Assembly (NCBI RefSeq): GCF_004366075.1
Contig: NZ_SODU01000003.1
Location: 1,550,001-1,614,000, forward strand
DNA: 64,000 bases
Direction: 5' to 3'
Source of the DNA: Kribbella pratensis
Lineage (GTDB): Bacteria; Actinomycetota; Actinomycetes; Propionibacteriales; Kribbellaceae
Shown here in pieces: positions 15,938-25,396 of the stretch. Each line of letters starts with the position of its first letter. The first letter of the stretch is position 1. Below the pieces are notes generated by a model. That model saw only the letters and a program-made list of their open reading frames with translations. It was not told where the DNA came from and ran no database searches. A program made the position numbers and the translations under genes.

Positions 15938-18862
15938 ATGCAGACCCGTTCGCCTACGGTGGTCGGCAGAGACCGGGAGATCGATACCCTTCGCCGCCTG
16001 CTGGCCGGAGCCCGCGACGGTCACGGCGGAGCGATCTTCCTGGTCGGTGAGCCCGGCATCGGTAAGAGCCGCCTGGCCGCGACCGCCACCACGCAGGCCC
16101 TCGACGCCGGTATGACGATGCTGCGCGGACGCGTCGGCGCGATCGGGACGATGGTCGCGTTCCGCCCGTTCACCGAGGCGCTGCTTTCGTTGATCCGGCG
16201 CGGCGAGATGCCCACGACGGAGAGCCTCGGCCCGTACCGGCAGGTTCTTGGCCGGCTGGTGCCGGACTGGGACGACGGCACCGCGCACGACACCGCCGCG
16301 TCACCGGTCGTGCTCGGAGAGGCAGTGCTGCGGCTGCTCACCCTGGTGGGCCGGGACCGAGGTTGTCTGCTGGTGCTCGAGGACCTGCATGGCTCCGACC
16401 CGGAGACGCTGGCCGTGATCGAGTATCTGCTCGACAACCTGGACGAGCAACCGATCGCGCTGGTCGCGACGATGCGGTCCGAGACCTGCGCGGCGTACGA
16501 ACTGGCACAGTTGTCGGCACAGCGCGGTGCGGCCGAACTGATCGAACTCCACCCACTGGACCGCGGCGAAGTGGCGGAGCTCGCCGCGGGCTGTCTGGAG
16601 GTTTCGGTCAGCGGCGTGCCCGAACAACTGGCGGATCAGTTGTGGAGCGACAGCGCCGGAATCCCTTTCATCGTTGAGGAACTGCTGCAGGAGGCGAACC
16701 GCAGCGGGCAGCTGGTGTCCGGGCCGGACGGCAGCGTGCAGGTGGTCGACAACCTGCAGACGAGCGTCCCGCCCGCGGTGGTGCGCAGCATCAGCAGCCG
16801 TACGGCGCAGCTCGGGCCGCAGTCACGGGACATCCTCGTGCTGGCGGCGGTGATCGGGCACCGGTTCCCGCTGAGCGTCGTACGCGAGGCGACGGGGACG
16901 GACGAACGTTTGCTGCTGGCAACGCTGCGGGCCGGCCTCGCCGCTCAGCTGGTCGGTCCGGACGAGCCGGCCCCGGACTGGTACGCGTTCCGGCATCCGC
17001 TGACCGCCGAATCGCTGCTGGCCGGCCTGACGCCGACCGAACGATCGGCCTTGGCCAGTCGCTGCGCGGACGCCGTCGAGGAACTGCATCCCGGTCTGCC
17101 GGGCGAGTGGTGCCCGATGGTCGCCGAGCTCGCCGAAACCGGTGGCGACAGCATTCGCGCCGGGCGGCTGTTCGCACTGGCCGGGCGCCGGTCGTTCGAC
17201 GACGGCTCGACCGGGTCGGCCGCCAATCTGCTCGAGCGCGCGAACACCCTGCTCAGCGCCGATCCCGACATCGGACACCGGGCCGACGTCCTCGGTTCGC
17301 TGTTGCTCGCACTGAGCGCGACCGGCCGCTTCGAGCACATCGCCGCGCATGCCGCGACCGTCGACGAGCTGGCGGACCGCAACCTCGACAGCCGCAAGGT
17401 GGCGGCGCTGCACGTCCAGCTCGCGAACGCCGAGATGATGGCCGGCCGCTGGTCGGCCGCGCTGGCCCATGTCGCGACCGCCCGGTCCCTGCTCGGCAGC
17501 GATGCCAGTGACGCCGACCTCGCCCCGGTCGACGCGATCGCGGCGAACCTCGAGCTGGCCCGCACGAGTCCCGGCCGGCTCAAGGCCGCGACCGAGCTGG
17601 CCACCCGCGCGGCCGCCGCGGCCGAACGCGCGGACCTGCCCGAGGTGGCCTGCGAAGCCCTGCAACTGCTGGGGATCCTGGCCCGCGAGCACGACCTCGA
17701 CCTGTCGATCGACTACTTCCATCGGGCCCGGCAGCTCGCCGAGGACCACGGGATGACGTACCAGCGGGTCGGCTCACACTTCTTCCAGGCAGGCACCATC
17801 GTGCTCGCGAACGGCAGCATCGTCGAACTCGAGCGGGCCCGGCAGCAGGCGCTGCGGATCGGCGCCATCCCGTTGATGTACGAGGTGGACGGCATCCTCG
17901 GCCAGCAGGCGATCCTGCGGTCCGAGTACGAGCGGGCAGCCGAGATCATCGCCGAGTGTCTCGAGGTCACCCGGCGGCTGCGGATGGGCCGGGCTGCGAC
18001 CTATTTCCTGGTGATCAAGGCGATCCTGGAGGCGCACCAGGGCCGCCGGGCCGCGATGGAGGCGACCCTGACCGAGGTCGCGAACTGGGGCGGCGAGCGG
18101 GCGTCGTACGAGCTGCCGTACTCCTACGGGCTGGCCAGGACGTTCTGCGCGCTCCTGGAGGAGAACCGCGAGCTGGCCGACTCCGAGCTCGCGCAGGCGC
18201 TCGCGTACGACGCTCAGAACCCGACCACCCTCCACCTGACGGGGAAGAACGGTCTGGGGCTGCTGCTCGGCGTACTGTCCGGACGGAACGGGTGGGCGCA
18301 CTTCGAGGTGGTCACCGCGACGGCCGCGAGTGGCATGCGCTGGAACAACCAGTTCGTCCAGCTCGCGCACGCCGTACTGCTCGGACGGGACGGTCAGGTG
18401 GAAGCGGCCAACGCCAAGGTGGTGGAGGCGATGGATACCGCGTCGCTGTACCCGCTGGCGCGTAACCTCGGGCTACGGCTCGTCGCTGAACCCGCTCACG
18501 CGGACGGGTGGGGTGAACCGGTCGCCTGGCTGCGGCAGGCCGAGGACTACTTCCACAATGCCGACATTCCAGCAGTCGCGAGTGCGTGTCGCAGCCTGAT
18601 GCGGCAACTCGGTGCGACAGTGTCACAGCGGCGGATCGGCTCCGAGCAGGTTCCGGCGTACCTGAGGCAGCTGGGCATCACCACCCGCGAGTACGAGGTG
18701 TGCCAGCTGCTGGTGGACCGGATCGGGAACAAGTCGATCGCCTCCCGGCTGCACATCTCGCCGCGCACCGTCGAGAAGCACGTCGCCAGCCTGATGTCCA
18801 AGACGCAACAACCGGATCGGGAGGCACTGAGCAGTTTCGCCCGGACCGTGCTTCAGGACTAG
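15938..18862 (+). CDS. LuxR-family AAA ATPase regulator (LAL/MalT-type)
   Basis: 974 residues, typical for large ATP-binding LuxR regulators. The N-terminal ATPase has Walker A GEPGIGKS at residues 37-44 and Walker B LLVLEDLHG near residue 145. A long helical, TPR-like middle follows, then a C-terminal LuxR helix-turn-helix (LTTREYEVCQLL-type segment and SPRTVEKHV). Such proteins activate pathway genes, often for natural products, in response to a ligand. The ATG at 15938 begins the conserved VGRDREI region; the frame open to 15854 runs through the hairpin. It is the likely pathway-specific regulator of lanM. Confidence 0.9.
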   Translation: MQTRSPTVVGRDREIDTLRRLLAGARDGHGGAIFLVGEPGIGKSRLAATATTQALDAGMTMLRGRVGAIGTMVAFRPFTEALLSLIRRGEMPTTESLGPYRQVLGRLVPDWDDGTAHDTAASPVVLGEAVLRLLTLVGRDRGCLLVLEDLHGSDPETLAVIEYLLDNLDEQPIALVATMRSETCAAYELAQLSAQRGAAELIELHPLDRGEVAELAAGCLEVSVSGVPEQLADQLWSDSAGIPFIVEELLQEANRSGQLVSGPDGSVQVVDNLQTSVPPAVVRSISSRTAQLGPQSRDILVLAAVIGHRFPLSVVREATGTDERLLLATLRAGLAAQLVGPDEPAPDWYAFRHPLTAESLLAGLTPTERSALASRCADAVEELHPGLPGEWCPMVAELAETGGDSIRAGRLFALAGRRSFDDGSTGSAANLLERANTLLSADPDIGHRADVLGSLLLALSATGRFEHIAAHAATVDELADRNLDSRKVAALHVQLANAEMMAGRWSAALAHVATARSLLGSDASDADLAPVDAIAANLELARTSPGRLKAATELATRAAAAAERADLPEVACEALQLLGILAREHDLDLSIDYFHRARQLAEDHGMTYQRVGSHFFQAGTIVLANGSIVELERARQQALRIGAIPLMYEVDGILGQQAILRSEYERAAEIIAECLEVTRRLRMGRAATYFLVIKAILEAHQGRRAAMEATLTEVANWGGERASYELPYSYGLARTFCALLEENRELADSELAQALAYDAQNPTTLHLTGKNGLGLLLGVLSGRNGWAHFEVVTATAASGMRWNNQFVQLAHAVLLGRDGQVEAANAKVVEAMDTASLYPLARNLGLRLVAEPAHADGWGEPVAWLRQAEDYFHNADIPAVASACRSLMRQLGATVSQRRIGSEQVPAYLRQLGITTREYEVCQLLVDRIGNKSIASRLHISPRTVEKHVASLMSKTQQPDREALSSFARTVLQD

Positions 18863-18908
18863 GTTGTCGACTCACGCACCGATATCCGCCAGTTCGGTCG
18901 GTCAATGG

Positions 18909-18941
18909 ACAGTATTTACGAACGCTCGCTATCTATACTGT
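18909..18941. promoter_or_regulatory. ACAGTAT-N19-ATACTGT inverted repeat before the ROK gene
   Basis: Perfect 7-bp arms separated by 19 bases lie just upstream of the ROK start. The right arm overlaps a good -10 box, TATACT (18934-18939). A likely autoregulatory operator of the ROK repressor. Confidence 0.5.
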
Positions 18942-18966
18942 GCGAGTGGCAGGCAAGGGGTCGGAC

Positions 18967-20196
18967 ATGAGCAAGGGAACGGTCGGCGGCGGCGGTACGA
19001 CGATGCTGCGTCGGATCAACGTAGCCGCGGTCCTGGACGCGGTACGCCGCTCCGCGCCCGCACCGTTGCGCGTCGCCGAACTGGTCGAGCGCACCGGCCT
19101 GGCCAGGCCGACCGTCGCCCAGGCCGTCGACGAGCTGCTCGACGCCGGCTGGCTGCAGCAACACGGCCCCGACTCCGCGGACCGCTCGCTCGGTCGCCCG
19201 GCCATCCGCGTCTCACTGCGCGGCCGCGCCGCACCTGTGCTCGGCCTCGACGTCGGCCCGCACCGGGTCACCGTCGGCGTCTCGGACCTGGCCGGCCGCA
19301 AGCTGTCGCTGGTACGGCGCTCCGGACCCGGATGGACCGCGCAGGAGCTGCTCGGCGTCATCGGTGAGGTCATCAACGAGGCTCTTTCCGAGGCCGAGGT
19401 ACCTGCCGAGGACATCGCGGCCGTCGTCGCCGCGAGCCCGGGCATCGTCGACGAGCACACCGGCCGGGTCCAGCTGGTCCCGAGTGTGCCGGGCTGGTCG
19501 GCGATCGACCTGATCAAGCACGTCCGCGGTCTGCTCGACTGCCCGGTCATGCTGGACAACGACGCCAACCTGGCCGCGCTGGCGATCGCCGCCGCGCGCG
19601 GCGGGACCGGCACGTTGCTGGCGGTGCAGTGGGGTGAGCGGCTCGGTGCGGGCATCGTCATCGACGGCCGGTTGCACCGTGGCACCGGCGCGGCCGGTGA
19701 GATCGGATTCATCGCCACCGACACGGACGACGTCATCAACCCGGAGGACAGCCGCGGCCCCCTGGAGCGTGCGGTCGGCTCGGAGGCGATCGCGGCGCTG
19801 GGTCGTCAGGCCGCACTGGACAACCCGCAGTCGCGGCTGGCCGAGCTGGGTGGAGAGCAACTGGACACCGCGGACGTGTTCGCCGCTGCGGCAGAGCGTG
19901 ACCCAGTCGCGCAGGCCGTCGTACAGCAGGTCGCCCGGACGTTCGCACGCGCGTTGGCGCCGTCTGTGCTCGTGCTGGACCCCACTGCGGTGGTGATCGG
20001 AGGCGGTGTCGCCCGCGCCGGCGCCGTACTGCTGGACGCCATCTCGGACCAGCTGCGCCTCCTGACGCTCAACCACCCGAAGCTGGAGCTCTCCGCCTTG
20101 GCCGAGGACGCCGTGGTCACCGGTGCGATGCGCATGGCCCTCGACGAGGTCTGGCAACGCAAGCTGCCGACCCCGGCGATGACGAGCACTACCTAG
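18967..20196 (+). CDS. ROK-family transcriptional regulator
   Basis: 409 residues. An N-terminal winged helix (LRRINVAAVLDAVR, then RPTVAQAVDELL) is followed by a ROK sugar-kinase-like domain with VLGLDVGPH, LDNDANLAAL and VVIGGGVARAG. The zinc motif CxCGxxGC of catalytic ROK kinases is not evident, as is common in regulators. It probably senses a sugar or sugar phosphate. I chose the ATG at 18967; a GTG at 18946 would add seven residues. It overlaps the convergent 58-residue gene by 8 bases. Confidence 0.88.
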   Translation: MSKGTVGGGGTTMLRRINVAAVLDAVRRSAPAPLRVAELVERTGLARPTVAQAVDELLDAGWLQQHGPDSADRSLGRPAIRVSLRGRAAPVLGLDVGPHRVTVGVSDLAGRKLSLVRRSGPGWTAQELLGVIGEVINEALSEAEVPAEDIAAVVAASPGIVDEHTGRVQLVPSVPGWSAIDLIKHVRGLLDCPVMLDNDANLAALAIAAARGGTGTLLAVQWGERLGAGIVIDGRLHRGTGAAGEIGFIATDTDDVINPEDSRGPLERAVGSEAIAALGRQAALDNPQSRLAELGGEQLDTADVFAAAAERDPVAQAVVQQVARTFARALAPSVLVLDPTAVVIGGGVARAGAVLLDAISDQLRLLTLNHPKLELSALAEDAVVTGAMRMALDEVWQRKLPTPAMTSTT

Positions 20197-20365
20197 CCAC
20201 CACAGGTCCCTTCACGACCTTCGCACCGGGCGCACCACACCAGCACGTGTAGGTGAGCTCGTAGAGCACCTGTCCCGCCAGATCGACGCGGCGGTCCAGG
20301 CCCGTCACCATGCTCATCGGCAGCAGCATGCGCCGGTCGCACACCGAGCAGGTGATGACGATCAT
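20189..20365 (-). CDS. 58-residue Cys-rich small protein, possible zinc ribbon
   Basis: Translation from the ATG at 20365 gives MIVITCSVCDRRMLLP and so on, with Cys6-x2-Cys9 and Cys41-x-Cys43, ending KVVKGPVVAR. The pairs could hold one zinc ion. A GGAGG ribosome site sits 6 bases upstream, which is the main reason to call such a short gene. Its function is unknown. It ends inside the ROK gene (8-base overlap). Confidence 0.65.
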   Translation of the reverse strand: MIVITCSVCDRRMLLPMSMVTGLDRRVDLAGQVLYELTYTCWCGAPGAKVVKGPVVAR

Positions 20366-20469
20366 CTGCGACCTCCTGACTCATTGTGCACATTCCACTA
20401 CAGAAAATTACTGCCACGACTGTTTCAGTAGAATGAGCGTAAAGCACTCCGGCCGGTGAGTGGAAGGGG

Positions 20470-21219
20470 TTATCGGCGGACTGCCGCGGCGATGGCGTCG
20501 GGGCGGTCGAGATGGACCAGGTGAGCGGAGTCGGACAGGACCTCGACCGTTCCGCCCAAGGTGTCGGCCAGGCGTTGCTGGCCGGCCAGCCAGCCGCTGG
20601 CGGTGAAGCGCGACGTACCGCCGGTCGCGACCAGGAGAAACGTCGGAGCGATTGCACCGACCGGACCGGCGACCAGCTTGGCCACCTCTGCGGCCAGCGC
20701 CCAGCTGCCCGCTAGCTCGTCCCAGAACAGCAGCCACGACCTGTCCCCGCCGTACCGCGCCTTGGCCGTTGCTTTCGACAACAGGTCGTGGTTCGACGTG
20801 CTGCCGAGTCGCACGATCAACCGTCGTACTGCAGGCCCCAACAGCTGCGGTACGCCGACCCGCCCGAGGAACCGCGCCACCGCGCGAACCACTCGGTCGC
20901 CGCGCTTCCCGGGATAGAACGCACGCAGCCCCGTCTCGGACGTGAGGCTGGTGTCGACCAGCACCAACCGGGTCACCTCGTGCGGCCGCGTCAGCGCCCA
21001 GCGCAGTGCAGCCAGTCCACCGATCGAGTGCCCGATCAGTCCGATCTCCGCATCGGGCCGTACGCCGACCGCCGCCCGCAACGCGTCCACGTCCGACGTG
21101 ATCGGCGTACGCCACGGATCGATGACGCGAACATCCTCGTCCGGGAGCAACTCGACAAGCCGGCCGAACTCCTCCGGAGTCTCAGCCAGCCCAGGCACCA
21201 GGATCCACGTCACAGTCAT
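20470..21219 (-). CDS. Alpha/beta hydrolase
   Basis: 249 residues. WILVPGLAETPEEF forms the oxyanion region, GLIGHSIGG carries the nucleophile Ser, and SDSAHLVHLDRPDA provides the C-terminal His. No signal peptide. Substrate unknown. The ATG at 21219 overlaps the stop of the preceding DUF998 gene (ATGA), so the two are translated together. The longer frame to 21411 lies inside that gene and is rejected. Confidence 0.88.
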   Translation of the reverse strand: MTVTWILVPGLAETPEEFGRLVELLPDEDVRVIDPWRTPITSDVDALRAAVGVRPDAEIGLIGHSIGGLAALRWALTRPHEVTRLVLVDTSLTSETGLRAFYPGKRGDRVVRAVARFLGRVGVPQLLGPAVRRLIVRLGSTSNHDLLSKATAKARYGGDRSWLLFWDELAGSWALAAEVAKLVAGPVGAIAPTFLLVATGGTSRFTASGWLAGQQRLADTLGGTVEVLSDSAHLVHLDRPDAIAAAVRR

Positions 21220-21899
21220 CGAGATACAGCGTGCCTCAGACCTGGTAACACTGTCCCCAGCATTAAGCAGACAAGTGCGACCGAGACGCGCTGCAGGATG
21301 CCTGGAGCATCCAGTTCGTTGCCGGTGAGGACGTCGCTCCCGGTCTGGAGACCGAGCCACGTCTGCGTTACTGCGACCGCTCCGGCGAGTACGGCGACTG
21401 CCTTGCCCCACGGACCACCCCAGCCGCTCTTGCGCAGTACGAGAACCGCGAAGACGCCCATGGCGATGCTGCCGAGACCTGCGAGGGTCGAGGTCACCTC
21501 ATGGAGCACCAGCGCCACCCCGACCTGGCCGTTCGCCTCTGCCGCTCGGCAGGTCGCACTGGCCGACGGTGCGCAGTCCATCGGCAAAAACGAGTCGAAC
21601 AACGTGCCGAGGCCGAACACCGCCGTACTGATCAGCAGACCGGTCAGCTCCCGCTGCCTCCGCGCGGCGGGTCTGGCCAGGAGTACGGCGACCAGCAGCA
21701 ACACGCCCGTGGCCAGGTCCATCCCGCGCGCGTAGAGACTCGTGGACTGGTCCCGCGCCCCCAGCTCACTCAGGAACGAACTGTGGACGTCCAGTGGAAA
21801 GCCGGCCGCTGCCTCGAGCAGCAGGCTGCAGTAGAGCACCCCTGCGGCGAGCATCAGGTTGCGGATGAGGCGGTAAGGGACGGCGGCCATACACAACAC
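21216..21899 (-). CDS. DUF998-family integral membrane protein
   Basis: 227 residues with six predicted membrane helices. The segments ELGARDQSTSLYARG and LFDSFLPMDCAPS match the DUF998 family, whose function is unknown. An ATG nine bases inside (21890) is an alternative start. It is coupled to the downstream hydrolase and divergent from lysX, with a roughly 100-base shared upstream region. Confidence 0.82.
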   Translation of the reverse strand: MLCMAAVPYRLIRNLMLAAGVLYCSLLLEAAAGFPLDVHSSFLSELGARDQSTSLYARGMDLATGVLLLVAVLLARPAARRQRELTGLLISTAVFGLGTLFDSFLPMDCAPSASATCRAAEANGQVGVALVLHEVTSTLAGLGSIAMGVFAVLVLRKSGWGGPWGKAVAVLAGAVAVTQTWLGLQTGSDVLTGNELDAPGILQRVSVALVCLMLGTVLPGLRHAVSR

Positions 21900-21999
21900 C
21901 GTGGCATGTCAACCAAAGTCTTGACTGTGGCGTCAGCTGTACTGTCGAGGTAGTGCTAGGTCGACCGAAGTCGCAGCGAACTAGTGGGATGATCGGCTG

Positions 22000-24900
22000 G
22001 TGCCGTCGGAACAAGCAGCAATGATCCCGGCGTGGCAGCACCGGGCCGCGGTCTGGGTGGGCCGCGTCGTCGTGCTCGCGTCGGTGTGGTCGTTCATCGC
22101 CATCCCGTTGCACGTCGGCGCGCCGAAGCTGGTCAAGCACGTCGACTTCGCGTTCGACTTCGTCGGCATCCCGGCCGGGCACACGATCTTCTCCGCCGTC
22201 TACCTCGCTGTCGTCGGCAGCGCGTTGCTGCGCGGTAAGCGAGCGGCGCTGCTCTGGGTGCTGTGGGTCTTCGAGGCGCTCTGGCTTCTCGCGCAGGTCG
22301 CCGGGATCGCGTTCACCAGCGTCCGGCTGGCGAACCCGACGGACGCGGACCTGCTCCGCGACTTCGGCCCGGCCAGCGTGCAGGACCTCGAGTGGGGCAT
22401 CGTCCAGGCCGTCGTGGTCGCCGCGATCGTCGCGCTGTTGTGGACGATCCGCGGCGCCTTCCCGGCCCGGCTCGCACCCGGTAGCCGACGGCTCGCGATC
22501 GGCACGCTGGTGTTCGGCATGCTGATCTCGATCGCGGTCAGCATCACGCTGACCCAGATCTTCCCGCGCACGCTGAGCGGCCAGCGGCAGAAGATCGGCT
22601 GGGCCGTGATCGCCGCGCTCGGCCAGTCGCGCAGCAAGATGGGCGGTCACGAGGGCCACGGCTGGGTCGGCCTGACCGTCGGCGCGATCTCGGCGGCCTC
22701 GCTGGTGCTGGCGTTCTGGATCTTCCTCCGCTCGGTGCAGCGCGTCCGGTACCTCACCCAGCCCGAGGAGCTCGAGGTACGGCGGCTGCTTCTGCTGCAC
22801 GGCGAGCGGGACTCGCTGGGGTACTTCGCCACCCGCCGGGACAAGGCGGTCGTGTTCGCACCGGGCAACGACGCCGCGATCGCGTACCGGGTGGTGAACG
22901 GCGTCAGCCTGGCCAGTGGCGACCCGCTCGGCGACCCGGTCGCCTGGCCCGCCGCGATCCAGCGCTGGCTCGCCGAAGCCCGCCGGTACGGCTGGTCGCC
23001 GGCGGTCCTGTCGGCGAGCGAGGAGGCGGCGCGGGCGTACGTCGACGCCGGTCTGCGCGCCCTGTCGATGGGCGACGAGGCGATCATCGACGTCGCGGAC
23101 TTCACCCTCGAAGGCCGCACGATGCGACCGGTGCGCCAGGCCGTGACGCGGGTCCAGCGGGCCGGGTACCACGCCGAGGTCGTGCGGCACGGAGACCTTT
23201 CGCCGGAGACGTTGGCGCAGTACGTCCACCTTGCCGAGAAGTGGCGTGGGGCGCGGACCGAGCGCGGGTTCTCGATGGCGCTCGGACGGCTCGGCGATCC
23301 GGCCGACGCGCGCTGCGTGATGGTGATCGCGCGGGACGCCGACGGCGTCGTCCGCGGGCTGCTGTCGTTCGCCCCGTGGGGTGTCCGGGGGGTGTCGCTG
23401 GACCTGATGCGGCGCGATCCCGAGTCCGTGAACGGGTTGATGGAGTTCATGGTGACCTCGCTGATCGACGCCTCCCGCGATCTCGGCGTACACCGGATCT
23501 CGCTGAACTTCGCGATGTTCCGGGAGATCTTCAGCGACGCCGAGCGGGTCGGCGCGGGACCGGTACTGCGGCTCACGAACGCGTTGCTGACCGCGGGATC
23601 ACGGTTCTGGCAGCTGGAGAGTCTGTACCAGTCGAACGAGAAGTACTTGCCGCGCTGGTCGCCGCGGTTGATGTGCTACTCGCGGGGCGCGTCGCTCGCG
23701 CAGGTGGTGCTGGCAGCCGGTACCGCGGAAGGCTTCCTGCCGGCGCCCCGGCCGTGGACCCGCGTCGACAGTGTCGAGGCGGCGGAGCGGCACGCGATCA
23801 GAGCCGCGGACGGTCGCGCGTTCGCAACCGCCGTACACGAGCAGGAAGTGGAGTTGCTGCGGCCGGCGTTGCCGACGCGCAAGCTCACCGAGCAGGAGCA
23901 GATCCGGCGTACCAAACTCGCCGAACTTGTTGCTGCAGGCATCGACCCGTATCCGGTCGAGGTGCCGCGGACGGAGACGCTGGAACGGGTCCGGGAGCAG
24001 TACCCGAACCTTCCGCCGGACCACCACACCGGGCATACGGCGTCCGTGACCGGCCGGGTGCTGCGGATGCGAAGCCACGGCGGACTCGCGTTCGCTCAGT
24101 TGCAGGACGGGCTCACGCAGCTGCAGGTGATGCTGACGGCCGAGTCCTGCGGCGACGTACCGCTGGACCAGTGGCAGCGGCTTGTCGACATCGGCGACCA
24201 TGTCAGCGTCACCGGCGAGGTCGTCACGAGCCGCCGGGGTGAGCTGTCGATCGCCGCGACGTCGTGGGTGATGGCGGCGAAGTGCCTGCACCCGCTGCCC
24301 GACAAGCGGAAGGGTTTCACCGACCCCGAGGCGCGCGTCCGGCAGCGCCACCTCGACCTCGTGATGAACCCGGACTCGCTGCGGATGATGCAGCAGCGCA
24401 GTGCCGCAGTGCGGGCCCTGCGCAACGGTTTCGAGACCCGTGGGTTCATCGAGGTCGAGACGCCGATGCTGCAGGCGGTGCACGGCGGCGCGAACGCGCG
24501 GCCGTTCGTCACGCACATCAACGCCTACGACACCGAGCTGTTCCTGCGGATCGCACCGGAGCTGTTCCTGAAGCGGCTGAGCGTCGGCGGGATGGGCAAG
24601 GTCTTCGAGCTGAACCGGAACTTCCGCAACGAGGGCGCCGACGCGACCCACAACCCGGAGTTCACCTCGGTCGAGGCCTACCAGCCGTACGCCGACTACC
24701 ACGTGATGCGCGAACTCACCCGGGAGCTGCTGATCGAGGCCGCGACCGCGGTCTACGGCAAGCCCGTCGTACGCCGGGACGGCGAGGAGCTCGACATCTC
24801 GGGCGACTGGCCGGTCGTCACCGTCCACGACGCGGTCGGCCAGGCGGCCGGTACGGCGATCGACTCGGAGACGCCCGCGGACCAGCTCCGGGCGTTGTGC

Positions 24901-25356
24901 GCGGAGCACGGCGTCCACACGACGTTCGAGATGTCGGCCGGCGAACTCGTCCTCGAGCTGTACGACGAGCTCGTCGAGCCGAAGACCATGCTGCCGACGT
25001 TCTACACCGACTTCCCGCTCGAGACGTCCCCGCTGACCCGCAACCACCGCACGAATCCACGGCTCGCCGAGCGCTGGGACCTGGTCGCGTTCGGGGCCGA
25101 GATCGGCACGGCGTACTCCGAGCTCGTCGACCCGATCGAGCAGCGCCGCCGGCTGACCGAACAGTCCCTGAAGGCCGCCGCCGGCGACCCCGAGGCGATG
25201 TCGCTGGACGAGGACTTCCTGTCGGCGCTCGAGTACGCGATGCCTCCGACCGGCGGCCTCGGCATCGGCGTCGACCGGGTCATGATGATGCTCACCGGCC
25301 AGAACATCCGCAGCACGCTGGCGTTCCCGTTCGTCCGTCCCGCACCACGGGATTGA
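22000..25356 (+). CDS. lysX: Bifunctional lysylphosphatidylglycerol synthetase/lysyl-tRNA synthetase LysX
   Basis: 1118 residues, close to the roughly 1170 of the mycobacterial protein. Several N-terminal membrane helices (about 1-240) lead to a DUF2156/MprF-like aminoacyl-transferase domain (about 250-570). An OB-fold (about 670-750) and a class II LysRS core follow, with motif 2 FRNEGADATHNPEFTSVE near 875 and motif 3 GLGIGVDRVMMM near 1085. It charges tRNA-Lys and transfers lysine to phosphatidylglycerol, lowering membrane charge and raising resistance to cationic peptides. The GTG at 22000 was chosen; an ATG lies seven codons in. It is about 6 kb from lanM, but nothing shows they are linked. 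Confidence 0.93.
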   Translation: MPSEQAAMIPAWQHRAAVWVGRVVVLASVWSFIAIPLHVGAPKLVKHVDFAFDFVGIPAGHTIFSAVYLAVVGSALLRGKRAALLWVLWVFEALWLLAQVAGIAFTSVRLANPTDADLLRDFGPASVQDLEWGIVQAVVVAAIVALLWTIRGAFPARLAPGSRRLAIGTLVFGMLISIAVSITLTQIFPRTLSGQRQKIGWAVIAALGQSRSKMGGHEGHGWVGLTVGAISAASLVLAFWIFLRSVQRVRYLTQPEELEVRRLLLLHGERDSLGYFATRRDKAVVFAPGNDAAIAYRVVNGVSLASGDPLGDPVAWPAAIQRWLAEARRYGWSPAVLSASEEAARAYVDAGLRALSMGDEAIIDVADFTLEGRTMRPVRQAVTRVQRAGYHAEVVRHGDLSPETLAQYVHLAEKWRGARTERGFSMALGRLGDPADARCVMVIARDADGVVRGLLSFAPWGVRGVSLDLMRRDPESVNGLMEFMVTSLIDASRDLGVHRISLNFAMFREIFSDAERVGAGPVLRLTNALLTAGSRFWQLESLYQSNEKYLPRWSPRLMCYSRGASLAQVVLAAGTAEGFLPAPRPWTRVDSVEAAERHAIRAADGRAFATAVHEQEVELLRPALPTRKLTEQEQIRRTKLAELVAAGIDPYPVEVPRTETLERVREQYPNLPPDHHTGHTASVTGRVLRMRSHGGLAFAQLQDGLTQLQVMLTAESCGDVPLDQWQRLVDIGDHVSVTGEVVTSRRGELSIAATSWVMAAKCLHPLPDKRKGFTDPEARVRQRHLDLVMNPDSLRMMQQRSAAVRALRNGFETRGFIEVETPMLQAVHGGANARPFVTHINAYDTELFLRIAPELFLKRLSVGGMGKVFELNRNFRNEGADATHNPEFTSVEAYQPYADYHVMRELTRELLIEAATAVYGKPVVRRDGEELDISGDWPVVTVHDAVGQAAGTAIDSETPADQLRALCAEHGVHTTFEMSAGELVLELYDELVEPKTMLPTFYTDFPLETSPLTRNHRTNPRLAERWDLVAFGAEIGTAYSELVDPIEQRRRLTEQSLKAAAGDPEAMSLDEDFLSALEYAMPPTGGLGIGVDRVMMMLTGQNIRSTLAFPFVRPAPRD

Positions 25357-25396
25357 TGCTCTACCCTTACAGCTCACAGGTTGGGGAACCTGAGGC

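Noticed and set aside
21921..21943. TTGACT...TGTACT promoter before lysX
   Set aside because: The spacer is only 11 bases, too short for a sigma-70-type promoter.
22000..25356. Functional link between lysX and the lanM cassette as self-resistance
   Set aside because: lysX is a common core gene in actinobacteria, lies about 6 kb away with unrelated genes between, and shares no visible regulatory motif.
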